NCBI GenBank assembly: GCA_036266155.1
Contig: DATANR010000029.1
Coordinates: 1 to 7,536, forward strand
DNA from: SIAJ01 sp036266155
GTDB lineage: Bacteria; Planctomycetota; Planctomycetia; Gemmatales; Gemmataceae
DNA: 7,536 nucleotides
Direction: 5' to 3'
The position numbers and the translations under genes were made by a program. The notes under the pieces are model-generated. The model was not told where the DNA came from and made no database searches. It saw only the letters and a list, made by a program, of their open reading frames with translations. Below are positions 1-4,697 of this stretch, one piece after another. Numbering within the stretch: the first letter of the stretch is position 1; every line of letters begins with the position of its first letter.

Positions 1-142
1 AGATTTCATTAACACAGCCAATTGAATCATGAATTGAATTGTCTGAAACCGGCGATCTTCAAAATATGATGCAGGTGGATGCCCTGTGCGAGAAACGTAC
101 CTGTTATTTCATATTGTAGTTTATTGAGTTGTCCGCGAGTCT
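1..142. other. AT-rich segment without a recognisable gene
   Basis: This stretch is clearly richer in A and T than the rest of the window, and I find no credible coding frame in it. It contains the direct repeat AATTGAAT at 20-27 and 32-39. It lies just past the point where the IS3-type transposase homology stops (about 143). It is therefore either the original target DNA or a second insertion that cut the element. The frames that cross it are short and lack family features. Confidence 0.5.
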
Positions 143-205
143 CCAGTGGCGGACGAAGTCAACGACGGTGTCGCGCGTGTCGTGCGGGACCCAGCGGCCC
201 TTTAG
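104..205 (-). pseudogene. IS3-family transposase orfB, 5' remnant
   Basis: Read on the minus strand in the frame whose codons begin at position 205, the DNA encodes KGRWVPHDTRDTVVDFVRHW (202 down to 143). This looks like the first residues of orfB, the DDE-integrase subunit of IS3-family elements, in the version I associate with planctomycetes. After the Trp codon at 143-145 the similarity appears to stop, and a further 12 unrelated residues lead to TAA at 104-106. None of the catalytic DDE domain is present, so this piece cannot encode an active transposase. The frame differs from that of orfA, as is normal for the two-gene IS3 layout. Recognition is by eye, from about 20 residues. Confidence 0.6.
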
Positions 206-512
206 ATCTCCCAAGTTCTTTTTTTAACAGGACGTGCTCTTCCATGAATTCGGCGAGCACGGAGTCCTTGCGTTGGAGCTTGGCTTCGAGCTTCTCGAGC
301 TTCTGGTCCTTGGCCTCCTCGACGGCCTTGGACTTGCGGCCTGTGTCGAAGGCGGCATGGCCGTTCTTGAAGAACTCCTTGAGCCAGCCATAAAACTGGT
401 TGGGATAGAGATCGTGCTCATCGCACAAGTCCGAGACGGGCACCTTGTCAATGAGCCGCTTGAGGATGGCGACCTTCTCGGTGCCGGCAACGTGACGACG
501 TGGCCTGCTCAT
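159..512 (-). CDS. IS3-family transposase OrfA (helix-turn-helix), 3' end frameshifted
   Basis: The protein is 117 residues as read. OrfA binds the insertion-sequence ends and, when fused to OrfB, forms the transposase. Residues about 10-46 form the helix-turn-helix, with the pattern EKVAILKRL, then VSDLCDEHDL, then QFYGWLKEFF. Residues about 62-98 are a charged heptad coiled coil ending EEHVLLKK, as expected for the leucine-zipper part of IS3 OrfA. The ATG at 510-512 has GGAGG six bases upstream. Family members usually stop soon after a motif such as KKELGEL. Here the frame runs on with an Arg/Pro-rich tail of about 16 residues, unlike the family. One extra G in the GGG run at 210-212 would restore a KKELGEI ending with TAA at 202-204, and would put orfB in the -1 frame. 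The gene is therefore probably a decayed copy. The A7 tract (219-225 on the complementary strand) sits where IS3 elements carry their -1 slippery site. Confidence 0.75.
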   Translation of the reverse strand: MSRPRRHVAGTEKVAILKRLIDKVPVSDLCDEHDLYPNQFYGWLKEFFKNGHAAFDTGRKSKAVEEAKDQKLEKLEAKLQRKDSVLAEFMEEHVLLKKELGRSKGPLGPARHARHRR

Positions 513-518
513 GACGAA

Positions 519-523
519 CCTCC
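519..523 (-). promoter_or_regulatory. Ribosome binding site of the IS orfA
   Basis: The minus strand reads GGAGG here, six bases before the ATG at 510-512. It is one of the two clear Shine-Dalgarno sequences I see in the window (the other is at 7509-7513), and it fixes the orfA start. Confidence 0.6.
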
Positions 524-527
524 GCTG

Positions 528-542
528 GGGTTAAACTAACCC
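528..542. repeat. 15-base palindrome in the IS leader
   Basis: GGGTTA (528-533) and TAACCC (537-542) form a perfect inverted repeat around the three bases AAC, 15 bases upstream of orfA. It may be an operator-like binding site or a small hairpin in the leader of the transposase mRNA. Function is unknown; only the symmetry is seen. Confidence 0.45.
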
Positions 543-678
543 AACCGGAGCGTTCTTCCAGTTCCGACTGAGGCAAGACAAAGTGACCTATTATCCGGTC
601 GAAGAACTCGTCTTGTCATGCATTTTTATGGGCGAGCGATGAGACGAACGCGCGGTCATCGTTGATCCTTTCAATCCA

Positions 679-2214
679 TCATCTGTACTTCGCCAGCGTA
701 TCCGCAAAACGCTTCGCCAGGTCCGTCGCTGCCCGATCGTAAGCGGGTTTGTCGCTCCACGATGCACGCGGGTCGAGGATTTCGCTGGGCACACCAGGGC
801 ACGTCGTCGGGACCGCGATGCCGAAGATTGGATCGTTGCGGAAGGTGACACCATCGAGTTTGCCTTCCAGTGCCGCGTGCAGCATGGCTCGGGTGTAGGT
901 CAGGCTAATGCGTTCGCCGCCGCCGAAGCCGCCGCCGATCCAGCCGGTGTTTAGCAGCCAGACCGGGGCCTTGTGCGTCTTGAGCTTTTCACCCAGAAGC
1001 TGAGCGTAGCGGCGCGGTGGCAACGGCAGGAACGGCGCGGCGAAGCAGGTGCTGAACTCGGCCGTCGGGTCCTTGACGCCCACTTCTGTGCCGGCCACTT
1101 TCGCCGTGTAGCCGCACAGGAAATAGGCCATTGCCTGTTCGAGATTGAGCCTCGCGATCGGCGGCATCACGCCGAACGCGTCACAGGTCAGGAAGAAGAT
1201 AGTCTTCGGATGCCCGCCGCGGCCGGTCGGCTCGTAGTTGGCAATGAAATCGAGGGGATACGCCGCCCGCGTGTTCTCGGTGTAGAGTTGACTGTCGTAG
1301 TCGGGTCGTCGCGTGCCGGGATCGAGCGGCACATTCTCCAACACGCTGCCGAAGCGGATCGCGCTAAAGATCTGCGGCTCCTTTTCAGCCGACAGTTTGA
1401 TCGTCTTGGCGTAGCAGCCGCCCTCGATGTTGAAGACGCCATCGTCGGACCAGCCATGCTCATCGTCGCCGATGAGCCGGCGTTCGGGATCGGCAGAGAG
1501 GGTCGTCTTGCCCGTGCCGCTCAAGCCAAAAAAAAGTGCCACGTCGCCGCCCGCGCCGATGTTGGCCGAGCAGTGCATTGGGAAGACGCCCTTGAGCGGC
1601 AGCACTCCATTAAGCACGCTGAAGATGCCTTTCTTGATCTCCCCCGCGTAATGCGTTCCCGCGACGAGCGCGATCTTGCGCTCGAAGCTCAGTGCGATGA
1701 CGACCGGCGAATTGATTCCCTCGGCCGCCGCGTCATAACGCAGACCCGGCAAGCCGAGAACGAGCCACTCCGGCGCATCGCTCTCCAACTCGGCGACCGT
1801 CGGCGGACGAAACAGGCAGCGCGCGAACAGCGCGTGCCAGGCCTGCTCGGCGACGACACGCACGGTGAGCCTGTGATTCGGGTCGGCACACGCGGCCGCG
1901 TCCTCGACGAATAACTCGCGGCCGTTCGCGTAGTCGATCGCCTTGCGCAGCAGCCGGTCGAACACGGCCGGCGTCATCGGCTGATTGACCTTGCCCCAGT
2001 CGATTTCCTTCTCGATCGACGGATCGCGAACGACGTACTTGTCCTTCGGCGACCGGGCCGTGCGCTCGCCGGTGAGCGCGTTGAACGCCCCGGAATCCGC
2101 GAGGTTTCCTTCTTGCCGACGCAATGCATGCTCGACCAATTCCGGCGCCGACAGGTATGCGTAAATCGGGCCAGCCGGCGCAAGTCCATGTCGCGACAGA
2201 TCGGGAGAACGCAT
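679..2214 (-). CDS. pckA: Phosphoenolpyruvate carboxykinase (ATP)
   Basis: PckA converts oxaloacetate and ATP to phosphoenolpyruvate, ADP and CO2, the entry step of gluconeogenesis, in the cytoplasm. The protein has 511 residues, against about 527-540 for the Bacillus and E. coli enzymes. The whole sequence follows the Bacillus type. The substrate-site motif is at 53-59 (ARSPKDK). YAGEIKKG (189-196) carries the Lys metal ligand and MHCSAN (213-218) the His ligand. The P-loop is GLSGTGKTTLS (230-240), and LIGDDEHGW (247-255) holds the metal-binding acids. TENTRAAYP (312-320) and NTGWIGGGFG (422-431) are also present. I chose the ATG at 2212-2214 because its N-terminus matches the length of the Bacillus protein and because a TATAAT box lies at 2243-2248. 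The in-frame ATG at 2272-2274 would lie upstream of that promoter. A much longer open frame reaches back to 3195 over the transporter gene but is antisense noise. Oddities: the usual GRSPKDK motif has Ala for Gly (residue 53), the C-terminus is about 14 residues shorter than in Bacillus, and the start has no strong Shine-Dalgarno sequence. Confidence 0.97.
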   Translation of the reverse strand: MRSPDLSRHGLAPAGPIYAYLSAPELVEHALRRQEGNLADSGAFNALTGERTARSPKDKYVVRDPSIEKEIDWGKVNQPMTPAVFDRLLRKAIDYANGRELFVEDAAACADPNHRLTVRVVAEQAWHALFARCLFRPPTVAELESDAPEWLVLGLPGLRYDAAAEGINSPVVIALSFERKIALVAGTHYAGEIKKGIFSVLNGVLPLKGVFPMHCSANIGAGGDVALFFGLSGTGKTTLSADPERRLIGDDEHGWSDDGVFNIEGGCYAKTIKLSAEKEPQIFSAIRFGSVLENVPLDPGTRRPDYDSQLYTENTRAAYPLDFIANYEPTGRGGHPKTIFFLTCDAFGVMPPIARLNLEQAMAYFLCGYTAKVAGTEVGVKDPTAEFSTCFAAPFLPLPPRRYAQLLGEKLKTHKAPVWLLNTGWIGGGFGGGERISLTYTRAMLHAALEGKLDGVTFRNDPIFGIAVPTTCPGVPSEILDPRASWSDKPAYDRAATDLAKRFADTLAKYR

Positions 2215-2242
2215 GGGCAAGCCCTTGAGATCGTGTGTGGAG

Positions 2243-2271
2243 ATTATAGGTCCGCCGCAATCCGATTTGCT
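2243..2271 (-). promoter_or_regulatory. Probable sigma70-type promoter of pckA
   Basis: The minus strand carries a perfect TATAAT at 2248-2243. At 17-base spacing the -35 position (2271-2266) reads AGCAAA, which is poor. Transcription would start near 2236, giving a leader of about 20 bases before the ATG at 2214. The leader contains the small palindrome GGGC-AA-GCCC (2215-2224) directly against the start codon. The box supports the shorter PckA start. The prediction rests on the -10 box alone. Confidence 0.5.
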
Positions 2272-2295
2272 CATCGTGCCGTCGCCGGGTAACAT
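2267..2295 (+). promoter_or_regulatory. Possible promoter of the MFS transporter gene
   Basis: TTGCTC (2267-2272) and TAACAT (2290-2295) are separated by 17 bases, which would start transcription near 2302, about 27 bases before the ATG. Three of six and four of six bases match the sigma70 consensus. It would be divergent from, and nearly back to back with, the pckA promoter, so the two genes could share an operator in this 114-base gap. The match is weak and should be read as a candidate only. Confidence 0.25.
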
Positions 2296-2328
2296 GACGC
2301 CCTGCCCCCTCACCCTCTCCCGCCGCGC

Positions 2329-3711
2329 ATGACACCTCCGACCCGCGTTCGCTACGCCATTCTCGCGCTGCTCTGTGTCCTGGCCATGATCACGTACATG
2401 GACCGGGCCGCCAACGGCAGCGCCAAGAAGGCGATCATGGCCGACTTGAACAAACAGCAGATCTCGGCTGGCGAGAAACCCTATCAGGAAGAGGATTTCT
2501 TCATCGTCCTCATGGCGTTTCAGATCGCCTATGCGGTGTTCGAAGTGCCATCCGGCTGGCTCGGTGACACACGCGGTCCGCGGTCGACGTTGCTCCGCGT
2601 CGTTCTGTGGTGGACGCTCTTTGTTGCGCTCACTGGCTTCACGGGATGGACGCTGCCGGGTGGCTTCTACGTCGGCTTCACGGCCCTGATCGTCATTCAG
2701 TTTCTGTTCGGCGTCGGCGAGGCCGGTGCCTTCCCGAACATGTCGAAATCGCTGTACAACTGGTTTCCATCGACCTCGCGCGGGTTCGCCAAGTCGGCCA
2801 TTTGGATGAGTGCGCGCCTGATGGGCGGGTTGACGCCGCTGGTTTGGATCCTCGTCGTCGAACTCGGCGGCTTGACGTGGAACCAGGCGATGTGGCTGTT
2901 CGCGTCGACGGCAGCGATCTGGTGCGTGGTGTTCTACTTCGCGTTCACCAACAAGCCCTTCGAGCATCGCAAGGTCAATGCGGCCGAACTGGCCGAGATC
3001 GACGCCGGCCGGGCGGTTCACGTTGGGCACAACCAAGTGCCCTGGGGCAAGCTCTTCCGATCGCGGCAACTCTGGGCTGTCTGCTTCATGTATGTCGTCA
3101 CCAACTTCTGTTGGTACTTCCTCATGTACAACCTGCCGGGCCGGCTGAAGGATGCTTACGCGGACTGGAACAAATCCGCCGGAGGCAAGATTCAACTCGC
3201 TCTTCTGGCCGGGGCGCCGCTGCTCGTCGGCATGGCCGGTTGCTTTCTCGGCGGGGCGTTATCGGACCGATACATTCGGCGAACGGGCGACCGCAAATGG
3301 GGCCGACGGCTGTTCGGCATGATCGGCTATGCCGGGGCCGGGACCTGTTACCTGATCGCGGCCGCCGTCTATTGGCATTACCCAAACAGCTTGTGGCCGT
3401 TCGCGATCATGCTGATGTTGATGGGGTTCTTCAACGACTTGATCATGGCGCCGGCCTGGGCGGTGTGTCAGGACATCGGCCAACGCTACTCGGCGACCGT
3501 CTCCGGCACGATGAACATGTTCGGCAATCTGGTAGGCGCCGTGTCGGGAATCTACTTCACGGGCCAGGTCATGACGTCGACTCTGAATCCGCAGCAGAAG
3601 ATTCTCGTTTGCTTTGGCACCTACGCGGCCGTCTATTTCGTCGGCGTCGGCATCTGGCTGCTGATTGACGCGAGCAAGCCGATTGTGACGGACGAAGCTG
3701 CGACGGCGTGA
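2329..3711 (+). CDS. MFS transporter, anion:cation symporter (ACS) type
   Basis: This is a 460-residue inner-membrane protein with about 12 hydrophobic helices, the usual length for the family. It probably imports an organic or sugar acid with protons or sodium, like the hexuronate/glucarate transporters ExuT and GudP. Supporting motifs are YMDRAANG (23-30) at the end of helix 1 and the loop 2-3 motif GWLGDTRGPR (76-85). GVGEAGAFPN (128-137) with NWFPSTSRGFAKS (144-156) is very typical of ACS members. The second-half loop motif is GGALSDRYIRR (308-318). The loop between helices 1 and 2 (about 30-55) is longer and more charged than usual. The ATG at 2329 gives the expected short N-terminus. 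It has no Shine-Dalgarno sequence, and the preceding bases are a CT-rich tract (2301-2322). The gene is divergent from pckA, and its stop overlaps the start of the acetyltransferase gene. The substrate cannot be told from sequence. A link to gluconeogenic carbon entry is inference from position only. Confidence 0.88.
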   Translation: MTPPTRVRYAILALLCVLAMITYMDRAANGSAKKAIMADLNKQQISAGEKPYQEEDFFIVLMAFQIAYAVFEVPSGWLGDTRGPRSTLLRVVLWWTLFVALTGFTGWTLPGGFYVGFTALIVIQFLFGVGEAGAFPNMSKSLYNWFPSTSRGFAKSAIWMSARLMGGLTPLVWILVVELGGLTWNQAMWLFASTAAIWCVVFYFAFTNKPFEHRKVNAAELAEIDAGRAVHVGHNQVPWGKLFRSRQLWAVCFMYVVTNFCWYFLMYNLPGRLKDAYADWNKSAGGKIQLALLAGAPLLVGMAGCFLGGALSDRYIRRTGDRKWGRRLFGMIGYAGAGTCYLIAAAVYWHYPNSLWPFAIMLMLMGFFNDLIMAPAWAVCQDIGQRYSATVSGTMNMFGNLVGAVSGIYFTGQVMTSTLNPQQKILVCFGTYAAVYFVGVGIWLLIDASKPIVTDEAATA

Positions 3712-4202
3712 CAAGGTTCCGCGCAAGTTCCCGCCACGGCCGCGTGCATCGCTCAGCGAGACCCCGCGTGTTTGACCTTCGGCCGATGACCGTCGACGAC
3801 TTGCCGGCCTGCCTGTCCCTCTGGACCGGCATGCCTGGCATCACCCTCTTTCCCGCTACCGATTCCATCGAAGGCCTGACGCGTTATCTCAACCGCAACC
3901 CAAGTCTAAGCGTCGTCGCCATGCGTGAAGGTGCGGTGGTCGGCGCCGCCCTGGCGGGCCACGACGCCCGCCGCGGTTACTTGCACCACGTCGCCGTGGC
4001 CGCGGAACATCGTCGCAAGGGCCTGGGCCGAACGATGGTCGAATGGTGCCTGACAGCGCTGACCAGGGCGGGCATCGGCCGGTGTCACATTTTCGTGGAC
4101 GCCGGCAACGATGAGGGCAAAGTGTTCTGGCGCCGCGTCGGCTGGGAGGAACGGCCGGGCGTGCATGTCATGTCGGTGACGACGGACCCGGAGCGGGCGT
4201 AA
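3708..4202 (+). CDS. GNAT family N-acetyltransferase
   Basis: A cytoplasmic acetyltransferase of the Gcn5-related superfamily, which moves acetyl from acetyl-CoA to an amine; the acceptor is unknown. The protein is 164 residues as annotated. The fold starts around residue 21 (VFDLRPMTVDDLPACLSLW). The acetyl-CoA motif A is clear: YLHHVAVAAEHRRKGLGRTM (91-110), with the pyrophosphate-binding R-R-K-G-L-G at 102-107. The closing part is IFVDAGNDEGKVFWRRVGW (128-146), where substrate-side residues and a beta-bulge are expected. The GTG at 3708 overlaps the TGA of the transporter gene (GTGA), which suggests translational coupling. However, the first 20 residues are Arg-rich and unlike the family. 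A GTG at 3768 or an ATG at 3786 may be the true start, and no strong Shine-Dalgarno sequence decides it. Co-transcription with the transporter is likely. A functional link between them is not evident. Confidence 0.85.
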   Translation: MTRFRASSRHGRVHRSARPRVFDLRPMTVDDLPACLSLWTGMPGITLFPATDSIEGLTRYLNRNPSLSVVAMREGAVVGAALAGHDARRGYLHHVAVAAEHRRKGLGRTMVEWCLTALTRAGIGRCHIFVDAGNDEGKVFWRRVGWEERPGVHVMSVTTDPERA

Positions 4203-4209
4203 TCTTTTC

Positions 4210-4254
4210 CATAGGGCCTATGGGTCCGGTGGGACGCATGAGTCCCATCGGACC
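4210..4254. repeat. Five-unit 9-base repeat array
   Basis: Five consecutive 9-base units fill this stretch, with approximate consensus YATGGGWCC. Examples are TATGGGTCC at 4219-4227 and CATCGGACC at 4246-4254. The other units are at 4210-4218, 4228-4236 and 4237-4245, each differing at a few positions. In one frame the array reads as a Gly-Pro-rich peptide, which is an artefact of the 9-base period. A second array with the same unit lies at 7010-7054 inside the hydrolase gene. Similar short repeats between planctomycete genes are familiar to me, but I cannot cite a described family. Confidence 0.6.
4223..4254. terminator. Strong hairpin between convergent genes, possible two-way terminator
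   Basis: GGTCCGGTGGGAC (4223-4235) pairs with 4242-4254 through all 13 positions. Twelve are Watson-Crick and one is G-T, around the six-base loop GCATGA. A second, smaller inverted repeat, CCATAGG / CCTATGG, lies next to it (4209-4223). It sits 20 bases after the GNAT stop and 14 bases from the stop of the convergent CxxC gene, where a terminator is expected. There is no T-tract on either side, so it is not a classical intrinsic terminator. It may instead protect the mRNA 3' ends. The pairing is seen directly; the role is inferred. Confidence 0.45.
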
Positions 4255-4268
4255 GGGCATTCTTGACG

Positions 4269-4535
4269 CTACTTCGGCTTGCTCCGACCGGTCAATGCTT
4301 CGGCTCGCTGCACGTCGCCAACGATCTCAATGCTCCCACAGTCGAGACAAAGCAGCGCGCGAATTTCAACGTTGGGCGAAAGTGTCCAGAAGGTGCTGTT
4401 GGCGGGATGAAACGAGAGGCCGCCATGAGTGCGCATGCTGCCCGGTTCGATTCTCGTACCGCCGCACCGCAAGCACGGCCACGATCCGGGAGGCGTTTCG
4501 GCAGGGTCTTGTGGTGTTGGCAAATCGGAATTCAT
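4269..4535 (-). CDS. Small zinc-ribbon-like protein, function unknown
   Basis: An 88-residue protein with two CxxC knuckles: C21-L-R-C24 and C63-L-D-C66, 38 residues apart. Each is followed by Gly (CGG and CGS), the usual layout of a zinc ribbon. A hydrophobic and polar stretch lies between them (PGSMRTHGGLSFHP, 31-44, and FWTLSPNVEIRALLCLDCG, 49-67). There is no signal peptide or membrane helix, so it is probably cytoplasmic. I do not know its function. The sequence looks like a conserved small protein and not chance translation, because the knuckles are paired and the residues around them are ordered. The ATG at 4533-4535 has no evident Shine-Dalgarno sequence. Upstream is a 13-base palindrome, GTTGT-CTC-ACAAC, at 4537-4549 in the place of the ribosome site, so a small hairpin could limit translation. 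It lies 162 bases after the hydrolase gene on the same strand and may have its own promoter. No gene is seen in that gap. Confidence 0.7.
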   Translation of the reverse strand: MNSDLPTPQDPAETPPGSWPCLRCGGTRIEPGSMRTHGGLSFHPANSTFWTLSPNVEIRALLCLDCGSIEIVGDVQRAEALTGRSKPK

Positions 4536-4643
4536 GGTTGTCTCACAACTGCATGTGCCCGGCTTTTATTGCTCTAGATCTTCATCGAGTAAGTCGGCGC
4601 CGCATTTCTCCTGACAGCCCCGATTCGTTGCAACTGATTGCAG

Positions 4644-4663
4644 AAAAATCGGTGAAACGATTT
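4644..4663 (-). terminator. Weak terminator-like hairpin after the hydrolase gene
   Basis: On the minus strand AAATCG and CGATTT (4663-4658 and 4651-4646) pair around a six-base loop, and the T run continues to 4644. This lies 35 bases after the hydrolase stop codon. The stem is short and AT-rich, so it would be a weak intrinsic terminator at best. Confidence 0.35.
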
Positions 4664-4697
4664 AGGGGGTATGTGTCATGAAAGCAATGATTCGGCG

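Larger units (their letters stand above)
143..595 (-). mobile_element. Truncated IS3-family insertion sequence
   Basis: The element comprises a short 5' leader, orfA and the first codons of orfB. It is cut off at about 143, so the 3' inverted repeat and most of orfB are missing. The outer boundary upstream of orfA is uncertain. I could not identify a terminal inverted repeat beginning TG, and 595 is a rough limit based on the usual leader length. The interval 513-678, between orfA and the pckA stop codon, holds this leader, the 15-base palindrome at 528-542 and otherwise nothing I recognise. With no partner end and no catalytic domain, the element cannot move by itself. Confidence 0.6.

Noticed and set aside
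637..661. Inverted repeat CGATGA / TCATCG just after the pckA stop, considered as a terminator
   Set aside because: The stem has only six pairs around a 13-base loop, with no T-tract in the direction of transcription.
973..1914. 313-residue plus-strand open frame opposite pckA
   Set aside because: It is antisense to an unmistakable enzyme and has no domain of its own.
2215..3195. N-terminal extension of the pckA frame by more than 300 residues, open across the transporter gene
   Set aside because: It is antisense to a well-supported MFS gene, rich in Arg, Gln and His as expected of GC-rich antisense frames, and lies upstream of the pckA -10 box. PckA proteins have no such domain.
4590..4620. 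Tiny minus-strand frame (MRRRLTR) after an AGGAG, considered as a leader peptide
   Set aside because: The Shine-Dalgarno to ATG spacing is only two bases, the frame has seven codons, and no attenuator structure is visible.
4220..4681. 153-residue plus-strand frame starting with a Gly-Pro-rich, collagen-like peptide
   Set aside because: The Gly-Pro start is the translation of the 9-base repeat array. The rest is antisense to the CxxC protein gene and intergenic DNA.
4536..4697. The 162-base gap, checked for a tRNA, small RNA or CRISPR unit
   Set aside because: There is no cloverleaf, no direct repeats and no strong conserved RNA shape; only the weak hairpin at 4644-4663 and the palindrome at 4537-4549.
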